Below, piece after piece: positions 29,146 to 38,158 of a DNA stretch of 64,000 nucleotides (its first letter is position 1; each line of letters starts with the position of its first letter). Source of the DNA: JACVRW01 sp963813495 (lineage in GTDB: Bacteria; Actinomycetota; Thermoleophilia; Solirubrobacterales; Thermoleophilaceae); the NCBI GenBank assembly GCA_963813495.1, contig CAWEZC010000010.1, positions 496,001 through 560,000 on the forward strand, in the 5' to 3' direction. Under the pieces are notes generated by a model, which worked only from the letters and a program-made list of their open reading frames with translations, did no database searches and was not told the origin of the DNA. Made by a program: the position numbers and the translations under genes.

Positions 29146-29990
29146 TCGCGACGCCGAGCGGACGCCGCGCGCGAGCGCTCGGCCACCGGCTGGAGGAAGT
29201 CGGGAAGGGGCCGGACGAGGCCGCGCCCCGTCTCGCGCTCCCAGATCTGCTCCAGCTGGGCCAGGTGCTCGTCCATCACATCGTCGATCAGGTCGAAGTC
29301 GGCGACTCGCACGGCCGACAGGGTGCGCTCGTGGATGTCGATCGTCCAGCCGGGGACGAGCGGCGCGTGCATGGCCATGTCGCGCGCGATCTCGAGCTGA
29401 CGGAGCAGGGTGCGCATCAGCCCGACGATGGTGGAGTTGCGCGTTGCGCGCGCCATGGCCAGGTGGAACTTGAGGTCCAGCTGCAGGAAAAGGTCTTCGT
29501 GACGCAGGAAGTCGTCGCTGGCGGCCAGCTCGCGCTGGCGCTCGATCGTTGCGGCCATCACTGCAAAGTCGTCGTCGCTGGCGTGAGCGGCGGCCAGCTG
29601 GGCCACCCGCGGCTCCAGCAGGCGGCGCGCCTCGAGCACCCCGGCGATCTCCGAGAAGCGGATCTCCTGGCGCGAGCGCAGCAGCTCGCGCGGGACCAGC
29701 TCGGAGGCCACGAAGATCCCGCCCGACTGGCCGCGGCGCACCTCGAGAACTCCGGCCTCGCTGAGCGCCTTGATCGCTTCGCGCAGCGTGGGGCGGCTGA
29801 TCCGCATCTGTGCGGCCAGCTCCCTTTCGGACGGAAGGCGGTCGCCGGTGTGCAGGTCGCCGCCCTTGATCTTCTCGGCGATCTGCTCGACGGCCTCCTC
29901 GAACGTCCGCCGGGTGGCGACGGGCTCGAACGAGCGCTCCAAAGCGGCTCCACTATAGGGCCGGGCCCCTCCGGCCAGCGACGTGTTCAC
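29142..29990 (-). CDS. FadR-subfamily GntR transcriptional regulator
   Basis: 282 residues from GTG 29990, which overlaps the dehydrogenase stop (GTGA). The N-terminal winged helix includes GDRLPSERELAAQMRISRPTLREAIKALSEAGVLEVRRGQSGG. The C-terminal FCD domain is all-helical, with acidic and His residues that usually bind a metal and a small carboxylate (EDLFLQLDLKFHLAMARATRN, VMDEHLAQL). Co-transcription with an amino-acid dehydrogenase suggests control by a 2-oxo or amino acid. Palindromes in the intergenic region beyond the dehydrogenase are candidate sites. Confidence 0.9.
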   Translation of the reverse strand: MNTSLAGGARPYSGAALERSFEPVATRRTFEEAVEQIAEKIKGGDLHTGDRLPSERELAAQMRISRPTLREAIKALSEAGVLEVRRGQSGGIFVASELVPRELLRSRQEIRFSEIAGVLEARRLLEPRVAQLAAAHASDDDFAVMAATIERQRELAASDDFLRHEDLFLQLDLKFHLAMARATRNSTIVGLMRTLLRQLEIARDMAMHAPLVPGWTIDIHERTLSAVRVADFDLIDDVMDEHLAQLEQIWERETGRGLVRPLPDFLQPVAERSRAASARRRD

Positions 29991-31063
29991 GGTCGCGCCG
30001 CGGCCACGCGCTCGAGCGCTTGGCGCTCCGCGACCTCGCACGGGGTCGACCCCTCGAGCCGGGCAGTCTCGATCGCCAGCTCGAGCCGGTCCATGGCGCG
30101 GGCGATCAGCTCGGCCTCGCGGGGCCCCTGCTCGCCGTACCACTCCGCGGAGACGTGGATCAGGCCGCCGCAGTTGGCGAGGAAGTCCGGCACGTAGAGA
30201 ATGTCGCGCTCGGCGAGGCGGCGGGCCACGCTGCGACCGGTCAGCGGATTGTTGGCCGCGCCGGCCACCACCCGGCACTCGATCGAGCCGGCCAGGGCCT
30301 CGTCGATCGTGCCGCCCGCGGCGCACGGAGCCAGCACGTCGAGCGGGGTGGCCATGATGGCCTCGGCCGACGGGGCGACCACGCCCCCGTGCTCCTCGAC
30401 GAACCGCTCGCAGCGCTCCGTGTCGAGATCGCACACCACGACATCGGCCCCGCTGGCGGCCAGCCGGGAGCCGAGCACGTGGCCGACCTTGCCCAGGCCG
30501 ATGATGCCAACGCGCCGACCGTCGAGGTCCGCCGACCCGGTGGCTATGGCCAGGCCGCGCTCGATGGCCTGGAAGACGGTCTCGGCCGTGACAGGGGAGG
30601 GGTCGCCGCCTCCGCCGCCAGTGTGAGAGCGGCCCGTCGCAAAGCGCGTGAAGCGGGACATGTGATCCATGTCGGCGGTGGTCGTGCCGATGTCCTCGGC
30701 CGTGATGTAGGCGCCGCCTAGCTCCTCGATCACCCGCGCGGCGCCTTCCAGGCGAGCGGAGCGCATCTCCTCGTGACCGTCGTCGATCATGACGGCCTTG
30801 CCCCCGCCCAGCTGGAGGCCGGCGGCCGACGCCTTGAGCGTCATCGTGCGGGCCAGGCCCATCACGTCGTCGAGCGCTTCGCGCAGTCCGCCGGCGTAGC
30901 GCTTGAGGCGCATGCCGCCGAGCGCAGGTCCGAGCACGGTGGAATGCACGGCGACGATCAGCCTCAGCCCCGTCGCGGGGTCCTGACGTATGACGATCTG
31001 CTCGTGGTCGTCGTCGGCGGGCGCAAGTTTGGGACGCGCGAGCGGCTGGGTAACAATGGTCAT
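29987..31063 (-). CDS. Leu/Phe/Val-type amino acid dehydrogenase
   Basis: 358 residues. The segment MTLKASAAGLQLGGGKAVM holds Lys77 and the catalytic Lys89 of the Glu/Leu/Phe/Val dehydrogenase family. The NAD-binding fold has GIIGLGKVGHVLGSRLA. Length and motifs fit leucine dehydrogenases better than glutamate dehydrogenases. It oxidatively deaminates an amino acid to the 2-oxo acid, using NAD. A 2-oxoacid:ferredoxin oxidoreductase gene is divergent next door, so product and substrate may connect. Confidence 0.9.
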   Translation of the reverse strand: MTIVTQPLARPKLAPADDDHEQIVIRQDPATGLRLIVAVHSTVLGPALGGMRLKRYAGGLREALDDVMGLARTMTLKASAAGLQLGGGKAVMIDDGHEEMRSARLEGAARVIEELGGAYITAEDIGTTTADMDHMSRFTRFATGRSHTGGGGGDPSPVTAETVFQAIERGLAIATGSADLDGRRVGIIGLGKVGHVLGSRLAASGADVVVCDLDTERCERFVEEHGGVVAPSAEAIMATPLDVLAPCAAGGTIDEALAGSIECRVVAGAANNPLTGRSVARRLAERDILYVPDFLANCGGLIHVSAEWYGEQGPREAELIARAMDRLELAIETARLEGSTPCEVAERQALERVAAARP

Positions 31064-31094
31064 CTCGCTTGACCTTATACCCGGCTGTCCTTTC

Positions 31095-31182
31095 CTTCAA
31101 CACGTGCTGAAGCAATGACCATCTCGATGGTCAAGCTGACGCATGGACTTGACGGATTCCCTTCTGGGTACCACCATTGGTA
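31095..31182. promoter_or_regulatory. Divergent control region with three palindromes
   Basis: Between the dehydrogenase and oxidoreductase genes: an imperfect 18-bp palindrome CTTCAACACGTGCTGAAG (31095-31112), TGACCAT-CTCG-ATGGTCA (31116-31133) and TACCA-CCAT-TGGTA (31169-31182). The last two contain ACCA...TGGT cores. They are candidate sites for the FadR-type regulator encoded in the same cluster. Confidence 0.45.
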
Positions 31183-31223
31183 AAGTCGCTTGTCCATAGA
31201 CGCCGGGAAGGAGGGCCAGTCGC

Positions 31224-34200
31224 ATGACGTCGACCGCACTACGCCAGCGCGCCGGAGCCGGTCCCACGCGCAGCCGCGAGCGTGCCCGGCGCACCGCCGA
31301 TCCCGGGCGTCCGGGCGGCCTCGGGCGTGAGGTCTCCATTGAGGACAAGTACACGCTCGAGGACGGCCGCATCCTGATCACCGGACTACAGGGCCTCGTT
31401 CGCCTGCCGCTCGACCAGCATCGCGCCGACAGAGCCCGCGGCCTTCATACGGGCACGATGATCTCCGGCTACCAGGGCTCGCCCCTCGGTGGCCTCGATC
31501 AGGAGCTCGGCCGCAACCGCGAGCTGGCCGAGGCGCATCACGTTCACCACGTACCCGGGCTCAACGAGGAGCTGGGCGCCACCTCGGCCTGGGGCAGCCA
31601 GCTGGCCGCCGGCCTGCCCGGCGCACGCTATGACGGCGTACTGGCGCTCTGGTACGGAAAGGCGCCCGGGCTCGACCGGGCCGCCGACTCGCTGCGCCAC
31701 GGCAACTTCGTGGGGGTGTCGCGCAGCGGCGGCGCTCTGGCCGTCGTCGGCGACGATCCAAGCTGCAAGTCCTCCACGATTCCCAGCGCCTCCGAGCCGA
31801 TGCTGGCCAGCCTGCACATGCCGGTCTTCTTCCCGGGCAGCGTCCAGGAGGTTCTGGACCTCGGCCTGCACGCGCTCGCCTGCTCGCGCGCGTCCGGCCT
31901 CTGGGCCGGCTTCAAGATCGTCACGAGCGTGGCCGACGCCGTCAGTACCGCGGTTGTCGCGCCGGCCCGCGTCAGCCCCGTGATGCCGGAGGTGATCTGG
32001 AACGGGCGCCCCTACGAGCACGTGCCCAACAGCAACCTGCTCGCCCCCGCGTCGCTCGAGATGGAGCGCACGCTGCTCGGCCCGCGCACGGAGCTGGCGC
32101 TCGCCTACGCCCGCGAGAACGGGATCAACCGCATCGAGGGCGCCCGCGACGCCTGGCTCGGCGTGGTGGCGCCGGGGAAGTCCTACTTCGACCTGATGCA
32201 CGCCCTGCGTGGGCTCGGACTCGACGGGCCGGCGCTCGAGCGCGCCGGCATCCGGATTCTCAAGCTGGGCATGGTCTCGCCGCTGGAGCCGCAGATCGCC
32301 CGCGAGTTCGCTGCCGGCCTCGACGAGATCCTCGTGGCCGAGGAGAAGGGCCCGTTCGTGGAGACGCTGCTCAAGGACGCGCTCTACGGGATGGCCGGCG
32401 CACCGCGCGTGCTCGGCAAGCGCACCGAGCAGGGCATGCCGCTGCTCCCCGCCGACCTCGACCTCGACGCCGACCTGATCGCCCGCGCCGTGGCGGCTCG
32501 CCTGCAGGCGCGCGGGCTCCAGCTCGACTCGGTCGACGCCCGGCTGCGCAAGCTCGCTGAGATCCACGGCCGCCGCGCCGAGCTTCCGATGGCGCAGCGC
32601 ACTCCGTTCTTCTGCTCGGGCTGCCCGCACAACTCGTCCCTCCAGGCACCCGAGGGCACAATCGTGGGCGGCGGGATCGGCTGCCACACGATGGTGCTGC
32701 TCAACCCCGAGGGCAAGGGGGAGATCACCGGTATCACGCAGATGGGGGGCGAGGGCGCACAGTGGATCGGCATGGCGCCCTTCACCGACGACCGCCATCT
32801 CGTCCAGAACCTGGGCGACGGGACCTTCCATCACTCGGGCTCACTGGCCGTGCGCGCGGCGGTGGCCGCCGGCGTGAACATCACCTACAAGCTGCTCTAC
32901 AACGAGCACGTGGCCATGACCGGTGGCCAGGCCATCGAGGGCCAGCTGAACGTGCCCGACCTCACCCGCTGGCTCGAGCTCGAGGGAGTCCGGCGGATCA
33001 TCGTCACGACCGAGGACACGAGCCGCTACCGCGGGGTGGCGCTGGCGGACATCGCCGAGGTCCGTGACCGTACCCAGCTGCTGGCCGCCCAACAGGAGCT
33101 GGCGGGCATCCAGGGCGTGACCGTCCTGATCCACGATCAGGAGTGTGCCGCCGAGCTGCGCCGCAAGCGCAAGCGCGGCAAGGCGCCCGAGCCGGCTCAG
33201 CGCGTGTTCATCAACGAGCGCGTCTGCGAGGGCTGCGGCGACTGCGGCAAGAAGTCCAACTGCCTGTCGGTGATTCCCGTGGAGACCGAGTTCGGGCGCA
33301 AGACCCAGATTCACCAGGCCTCGTGCAACAAGGACTTCTCCTGTCTCGAGGGGGACTGTCCCTCCTTCCTCACCGTGGTTCCTGGGAAGAGGGCCAAGCA
33401 CCGCACGCCCGAGCTCGGCGTCGAGCTGCCCGAGCCCGAGCGGCTCGTGGCGGACGCTGACTTCGGCGTGCGCATGATGGGCATCGGCGGCACCGGCGTG
33501 GTGACCGTCAACCAGGTGCTGGGCATGGCCGCGCTCATCGATGGACTGCACGTGGCGGGCCTCGACCAGACCGGGCTCTCCCAGAAGGGCGGCCCGGTGA
33601 TCTCCGACCTGCGCATCATGCGTGACCCACTGCCGTCGGCGAGCAAGACGCCGGCAGGCTCGGTCGACCTCTATCTGGGTTTCGACCTTCTGGGCGCGGC
33701 CAGCGACACGAACCTCATCAGCGCCGACCAGGAGCGCACCACCGCCGTGGTATCCACCAGCGCCGTGCCCACCGGGCGCATGGTGATCGATACCGAAGAG
33801 CGCTTCCCGGAGCTCGCCGCACAGCTCGACCGCATCGACGCCGTCACACGCCGCGAGCACAATCTTTACCTCGATGCTCAGCGGCTCTCCGAGCGCCTGT
33901 TCGGCGACCACATGATGACCAACACACTGGCGCTGGGGGCGGCCTTCCAGCGCGGCCTGGTGCCGGTCTCGGCCGCCGCGCTCGAGCAGGCCATCCGCCT
34001 CAACGGAGCGGCCGTGGAGAAGAACCTGGCCGCCTTCGCCTGGGGGCGCGCTGTCGTCGCGGCTCCGGATGCCGTGGAGGCCGCGACCCGCGAGCCCGAG
34101 TCGATCGTGCCCGTGCGAGAGCCGAGCGAGACGGAGCTCGAGCTGGTCAGCCTGGCGGTCAACGGCGCCGGCGGTGAGCTGCGCCGCTTGGTCGAGACAC

Positions 34201-34826
34201 GTATTCCCGAGCTCGTGGGCTACCAGGACGAGGCCTACGCGCGGCGCTACGCCGAGCTCGTGCGTCGTGTGCAGGTGGCCGAGCAGGAGCGCACCCCCGG
34301 TCACTCCGAGCTAGCCGAGGCGGTCGCGCGCCAGCTGTTCAAGCTGATGGCCTACAAGGACGAGTACGAGGTGGCGCGCCTGCATCTCGACGCGGTCGAG
34401 CGTGCCAAGCTCGACGCCGAGTTCGGCGCTGACGCCAAGGTCTACTTCATGCTTCACCCGCCGCTGCTCAGGGCGCTCGGCCTCGAGCGCAAGCTCAAGC
34501 TGGGCGCCTGGTTCATGCCCGCCTTCCGATCGCTCTACCGCATGCGCCGCCTGCGCGGAACACGGCTCGATCCCTTCGGGACAGCCAAGGTGCGCCGGCT
34601 CGAGCGGGCCCTGCCGGGCGAGTACGAGAGCCTCATAGCCGAGGCGCTGGAGCTCGTTACTCCGGAGACCCACGCGACCGCTCTCGAGCTGCTCGAGCTG
34701 CCCGACGTCGTGCGCGGCTACGAGGACATCAAGCTGCGCAACGTGATGCTGTACCGCAAGCGCGCAGAGGCGACGCTGAAGCGCCTGCGGGCCGGGAAGC
34801 CGGCGCCGGTCGTGCTCACCCCGTAA
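31224..34826 (+). CDS. Fused indolepyruvate (2-oxoacid):ferredoxin oxidoreductase
   Basis: 1200 residues; ATG 31224 has AAGGAGGG upstream. Domain order: basic leader (1-40), pyruvate-oxidoreductase-like pyrimidine domain (about 50-430; TGTMISGYQGSPLGGLDQE), thiamine diphosphate domain (about 460-640; CSGCPHNSS, GGEGAQWIGMAPF, NLGDGTFHHSG), Cys-rich ferredoxin-like segment (Cys668, 671, 674, 680 and more), IorB-like catalytic gamma domain (about 750-940; GIGGTGVVTVNQVLG, GLSQKGGPV) and a C-terminal DUF6537-like region. It decarboxylates aryl- or branched-chain 2-oxo acids to acyl-CoA and reduces ferredoxin. The regulator and dehydrogenase alongside suggest amino-acid catabolism. Confidence 0.94.
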   Translation: MTSTALRQRAGAGPTRSRERARRTADPGRPGGLGREVSIEDKYTLEDGRILITGLQGLVRLPLDQHRADRARGLHTGTMISGYQGSPLGGLDQELGRNRELAEAHHVHHVPGLNEELGATSAWGSQLAAGLPGARYDGVLALWYGKAPGLDRAADSLRHGNFVGVSRSGGALAVVGDDPSCKSSTIPSASEPMLASLHMPVFFPGSVQEVLDLGLHALACSRASGLWAGFKIVTSVADAVSTAVVAPARVSPVMPEVIWNGRPYEHVPNSNLLAPASLEMERTLLGPRTELALAYARENGINRIEGARDAWLGVVAPGKSYFDLMHALRGLGLDGPALERAGIRILKLGMVSPLEPQIAREFAAGLDEILVAEEKGPFVETLLKDALYGMAGAPRVLGKRTEQGMPLLPADLDLDADLIARAVAARLQARGLQLDSVDARLRKLAEIHGRRAELPMAQRTPFFCSGCPHNSSLQAPEGTIVGGGIGCHTMVLLNPEGKGEITGITQMGGEGAQWIGMAPFTDDRHLVQNLGDGTFHHSGSLAVRAAVAAGVNITYKLLYNEHVAMTGGQAIEGQLNVPDLTRWLELEGVRRIIVTTEDTSRYRGVALADIAEVRDRTQLLAAQQELAGIQGVTVLIHDQECAAELRRKRKRGKAPEPAQRVFINERVCEGCGDCGKKSNCLSVIPVETEFGRKTQIHQASCNKDFSCLEGDCPSFLTVVPGKRAKHRTPELGVELPEPERLVADADFGVRMMGIGGTGVVTVNQVLGMAALIDGLHVAGLDQTGLSQKGGPVISDLRIMRDPLPSASKTPAGSVDLYLGFDLLGAASDTNLISADQERTTAVVSTSAVPTGRMVIDTEERFPELAAQLDRIDAVTRREHNLYLDAQRLSERLFGDHMMTNTLALGAAFQRGLVPVSAAALEQAIRLNGAAVEKNLAAFAWGRAVVAAPDAVEAATREPESIVPVREPSETELELVSLAVNGAGGELRRLVETRIPELVGYQDEAYARRYAELVRRVQVAEQERTPGHSELAEAVARQLFKLMAYKDEYEVARLHLDAVERAKLDAEFGADAKVYFMLHPPLLRALGLERKLKLGAWFMPAFRSLYRMRRLRGTRLDPFGTAKVRRLERALPGEYESLIAEALELVTPETHATALELLELPDVVRGYEDIKLRNVMLYRKRAEATLKRLRAGKPAPVVLTP

Positions 34827-34833
34827 AGGAGCC

Positions 34834-34851
34834 GCCCCGCGCAAGCGGGGC
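34834..34851 (+). terminator. Short hairpin after the oxidoreductase gene
   Basis: GCCCCGC / GCGGGGC stem around a GCAA tetraloop, 8 nt after the stop. There is no T-tract, so it is only a possible terminator or mRNA-end stabiliser. Confidence 0.5.
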
Positions 34852-34872
34852 TCCCGTGCGTAGTCTCGGGCC

Positions 34873-35733
34873 ATGACCCAGGTGGCGACGGACACCTTCA
34901 GCATTGGCGGCGACCTCGAGGTGCGCCGCCTCGGCTTCGGCGCGATGCGCATCACCGGCGGGGGGATCTGGGGCCCGCCCCCCGACCCCGAGGCCGCCAA
35001 GGGGCTCCTGCGCCGCGTGCCCGAGCTCGGCATCAACCTGATCGACACGGCCGACTCCTACGGACCCGAGGTCAGCGAGAACCTCATCGCCGAGGCGCTC
35101 CATCCCTATCCGCATGGTCTGGTGATCGCCACCAAGGGCGGCCTGACCAGAACCGGGCCCGGCGAGTGGCCGCGGGACGGGCGGCCCGAGCATCTCAAGC
35201 AGGCCTGCGAGGGCAGCCTGCGCCGCCTGCGCCTGGAGCGGATCGACCTCTACCAGCTACACGCTCCCGACCCGGAGGTGCCATACGAGGACTCTGTGGG
35301 AGCGCTCAAGGAGCTGCAGGAGGAGGGCAAGATCCGCCACATCGGCGTCTCCAACGTGTCGGTCGAGCAGCTCGAGCAAGCGCGCGGGCTGGTCGAGGTC
35401 GTCACGGTGCAGAACCGCTACAACCTGATCGACCGCTCCTCGGAGGACGTGCTCGAAGGCTGCGAGGCCGCCGGGATCGGCTTCATCCCGTGGTTTCCGC
35501 TGGCCACCGGCGATCTCGCCGAGCCCGGCGGACCGCTCGACGAGGCCGCGCGGGCGCACGATGCGACGCCGGGTCAGGTGGCACTTGCGTGGCTGCTGGC
35601 TCGTTCGCAGGTGATGCTGCCGATCCCCGGGACCTCTTCCATCGAGCATCTCGAGGAGAACGTGGCTGCCACCGAGCTGGAGCTCGGCCCGGACGAGCTC
35701 GAGCGCATCGAGCAGGCGGCACGGTCGGGTTGA
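34873..35733 (+). CDS. Aldo/keto reductase
   Basis: 286 residues with the AKR barrel. The catalytic tetrad is Asp58, Tyr63, Lys88 and His130 (DTADSY, ATKGG, LYQLHAP). GVSNVSVEQL and the NADPH-binding PIPGTSSIEHLEEN near the C-terminus complete the family picture. It reduces an aldehyde or ketone with NADPH; the substrate is unknown. TAGTCT at 34861-34866 ends 6 nt before the ATG, fitting a leaderless mRNA. The GCS2 ligase gene follows by 38 nt. Confidence 0.93.
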   Translation: MTQVATDTFSIGGDLEVRRLGFGAMRITGGGIWGPPPDPEAAKGLLRRVPELGINLIDTADSYGPEVSENLIAEALHPYPHGLVIATKGGLTRTGPGEWPRDGRPEHLKQACEGSLRRLRLERIDLYQLHAPDPEVPYEDSVGALKELQEEGKIRHIGVSNVSVEQLEQARGLVEVVTVQNRYNLIDRSSEDVLEGCEAAGIGFIPWFPLATGDLAEPGGPLDEAARAHDATPGQVALAWLLARSQVMLPIPGTSSIEHLEENVAATELELGPDELERIEQAARSG

Positions 35734-35771
35734 GGCCCGCCCGGCGGCGCCTGTCCGAGCCGGAGGCGAGC

Positions 35772-36875
35772 ATGGCGGAGGTGAAAGCGGGCGACCACGC
35801 CTTCGGCAGCGGCGCGCCGTTCTCCGTAGGGCTGGAGGAGGAGCTCCTGCTCGTCGACCCGGACACGCTGCAGCTCGCTCACCTGGCCGATCGCATCCTG
35901 CCGCAGATGGAGCTCGAGGCCGGCCGGGCCGGCCACGAGGCCTTTCTGGCCGAGCTCGAGATGCGCTCGACGCCCTGCGCCGGCGCGTCCGGCGCGGTGG
36001 AGCAGCTGGCCGAGAACCGGGCCGTCGCGGCGGCGGCCGGGGCGCGTCTGATGGCCGTCGGCCTGCATCCCGACGCACGCTACGGCGACGTTCGCCTGGT
36101 GGACTCCGAGCGCTACCGCAGGGTGGAGGGGGAGATGCGCGGGCTGATCCGGCGCACGCCCGAGTGTGCCCTGCACGTGCACGTGGGCATGCCCGATCCG
36201 CAAGCGGCGGTCAGCGCGCTCACCGGCCTGCGGGAGGCGCTGCCCCTGATAGCGGGACTGGGGGCCGCCTCGCCCTACTGGTTCGGGCTCGACTCCGGGC
36301 TGGCCAGTTCCCGCTCGGCCATGGTCCGAGGCTATCCCGGGCGTGGCGCTCCGCCGTCCCTGCGCAGCTGGGAGGACTACCTCGAGCAGCTCGAGGCGAT
36401 CGCTGCCGGGGGTGGTCCGGAAGACCGCACGATGGTCTGGTGGGACGTTCGCCTGCAGCCGCGGCTGGGCACGGTCGAGCTGCGCGAGCTCGACGTGCAG
36501 GCGGGCCTCGACGAGGCCGCCGGACTCGCGGCTCTGGTTCGGGCGCTAGCGGTACGGGCCGCGGAGGAGCCCGTCGAGAGGCCCACACCTGCGCAGGGCC
36601 TCGCCTGGTCGTGGTTCAGAGCCACGCGCGACGGGCTCGACGCCTCGATCGCCGACGACGGCGTTCTGAGGCCGGTGCGTGAGGTGGCCCGGCGCGCGCT
36701 GCGCGCGCTGGGGTCCGCCGACCCGGCCCTCGAGGGAATCGAGCGGATCCTCAGTGAGGGAAACGGCGCCGAACGACAGCGCGCCGCCTTCGCGGGCGGC
36801 GGCATGAAGGGACTGCTGGAACACCTGGCCGAGGAGACGGCCCGCCCGCTGGGAGCGGGACGGGCCGCCGCCTGA
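35772..36875 (+). CDS. Carboxylate-amine ligase, GCS2/YbdK family
   Basis: 367 residues from ATG 35772 with GGAGG six nt upstream; the frame is open further back inside the reductase gene, but that part is unrelated. Motifs: FSVGLEEELLLVDPDT, FLAELEMRSTPC, CALHVHVGMPD, WWDVRLQPRLGTVELRELD. The family ligates glutamate to cysteine or acts as a weaker carboxylate-amine ligase. Actinobacteria usually rely on mycothiol, so glutathione synthesis should not be assumed. Confidence 0.88.
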   Translation: MAEVKAGDHAFGSGAPFSVGLEEELLLVDPDTLQLAHLADRILPQMELEAGRAGHEAFLAELEMRSTPCAGASGAVEQLAENRAVAAAAGARLMAVGLHPDARYGDVRLVDSERYRRVEGEMRGLIRRTPECALHVHVGMPDPQAAVSALTGLREALPLIAGLGAASPYWFGLDSGLASSRSAMVRGYPGRGAPPSLRSWEDYLEQLEAIAAGGGPEDRTMVWWDVRLQPRLGTVELRELDVQAGLDEAAGLAALVRALAVRAAEEPVERPTPAQGLAWSWFRATRDGLDASIADDGVLRPVREVARRALRALGSADPALEGIERILSEGNGAERQRAAFAGGGMKGLLEHLAEETARPLGAGRAAA

Positions 36876-36893
36876 CGGCCAAGTCAGTGGCCG
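36876..36893. terminator. Hairpin between convergent genes
   Basis: CGGCCA / TGGCCG stem with a six-base loop directly after the ligase stop and before the sigma gene's end; possibly a two-way terminator, although no T-tract is seen. Confidence 0.4.
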
Positions 36894-36908
36894 GGCTTGG
36901 CGCTCGCC

Positions 36909-37793
36909 CTACGCGGCTTCGCGCAGTGCGGCTACGGCGTCGTCCTGCGCCAGGCGGCGCAGGGCGCGGTCCTCGAGCTGGCGTACGCGCTCGCTCGAGA
37001 GGCCCAGCCGGCGGCCGGTCTCGCGAAGGGCGTGCGGCTCCTCGCGATCCAGGCCAAAGCGCAGCGTGAGGATGTTGCGCTCCATCTCGGGCAGGGTGTC
37101 GACGGCGTCCCGGAGGCGCTCGTCCTCCAGGCCGCTCACCACCTCGTCCTCGACGGTCGGGCCCTCGCCTGCGATCAGGTCACCGAGGGCGGTCTCGCCG
37201 TCCTCGCCGACGCCCTGATCCAGGCTGGTCGGCCCGCGGTCGGCGCGCCGGATGTCTGCGACCTCGTCGAGCGGAAGCTCGACGAACTCGGAGATCTCCT
37301 CCTCGGTCGGCTGGCGCCCGAGCTGGACGGCCAGCTTGCGCTCCGCGTCCTGAATCTTGCGCGCCCGCGCCACGATGTGGACCGGAAGGCGAACCGTGCG
37401 GCCCGAGTTGGCGAGCCCGCGACCGATCGCCTGGCGAATCCAGAGCGTGCCGTAGGTGGAGAACTTGAAGCCCTTGCGCCAGTCGAACTTCTCGACCGCG
37501 CGGATCAGGCCCAGCATGCCCTCCTGGATCAGGTCGCCCAGGGGCAGTCCCTGGCCCTGATACTTGCGCGCCACGGAGATGACCAGGCGCAGGTTGGCGT
37601 TGATCATGCGGTCCTTGGCCGCGAGATCACCCTTCTCGATGCGCTTGGCGAGCTCCACCTCCTCCTCGGCCGTGAGCAGGGGGTGACGTCGCGCCTCGTT
37701 GAAGAACAGCTGCAGGGAATCCTCGAGCTCCACCGGCGCGATGTGGCGGGTCTCGGGAGTCTCTGCAGGACGAATTAGCGTGTCAGTAGTCAT
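36909..37793 (-). CDS. Primary-like RNA polymerase sigma-70 factor (294 residues)
   Basis: Region 1.2 (DSLQLFFNEARRHPLLTAEEEVELAKRIE), region 2 with the core-binding and -10 helix (DLIQEGMLGLIRAVEKFDWRKGFKFSTYGTLWIRQAI), regions 3 and 4 (LTLRFGLDREEPHALRETGRRLGLSSERVRQLEDRALRRL) are all present; region 1.1 is absent. This is a group 1 or 2 factor that should read TATAAT-type promoters. The long AT-rich region upstream has two TATAAT boxes in the right orientation, suggesting several promoters. No clear ribosome site precedes the ATG. A second sigma gene at 47.2 kb is similar, so one may be the housekeeping factor and the other an alternative. Confidence 0.92.
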   Translation of the reverse strand: MTTDTLIRPAETPETRHIAPVELEDSLQLFFNEARRHPLLTAEEEVELAKRIEKGDLAAKDRMINANLRLVISVARKYQGQGLPLGDLIQEGMLGLIRAVEKFDWRKGFKFSTYGTLWIRQAIGRGLANSGRTVRLPVHIVARARKIQDAERKLAVQLGRQPTEEEISEFVELPLDEVADIRRADRGPTSLDQGVGEDGETALGDLIAGEGPTVEDEVVSGLEDERLRDAVDTLPEMERNILTLRFGLDREEPHALRETGRRLGLSSERVRQLEDRALRRLAQDDAVAALREAA

Positions 37794-38158
37794 AAGCTTC
37801 TTTGGTTTCGATAGTTCGAAGTCCGTCGAAAATTATACACAAACTCCGCACAAGCGTTACCCAGGGGTCTCTGGAGTAGTCGTCCGAGGCTTTGTGAAGC
37901 GGCATTTCGCCGAACCGTACATAGGCTTAGTACTATTTGTTTGCGCGTACAATTATAGCGCGCGAAGGCGCAAATGACGGCTGTGCGGTTGGCCACCGGC
38001 TCGCCCCCCGGCGTATCTCCATGTCGATGGCCTTCTGAAGGGGTACGCAGCGGAAGGCCCCGGCGGTGATCTGCTTTTGGGCCCCATCGGGACCGCGTCC
38101 GGGGCGTAACCTTGGGGTAGCCAGCCTGAGAACGTTGATCGGCTAAGGAGGGCAGGGC
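37794..38158. promoter_or_regulatory. AT-rich 365-bp divergent intergenic region
   Basis: The longest stretch here without a gene or RNA. On the minus strand, two exact TATAAT boxes (37837-37832 and 37957-37952) face the sigma gene. TTTGCGC near 37940 and GCGCAAA near 37969 can form a hairpin around the second. On the plus strand, TACAAT lies at 37948-37953. AAGGAGGG just before 38159 is the ribosome site of the baeRF gene. No coding potential or known RNA family was recognised. Confidence 0.6.

Noticed and set aside
31386..34304. Two open frames of over 480 codons opposite the oxidoreductase gene
   Set aside because: Same shadow effect; no start signals or recognisable domains, and the sense protein is complete.
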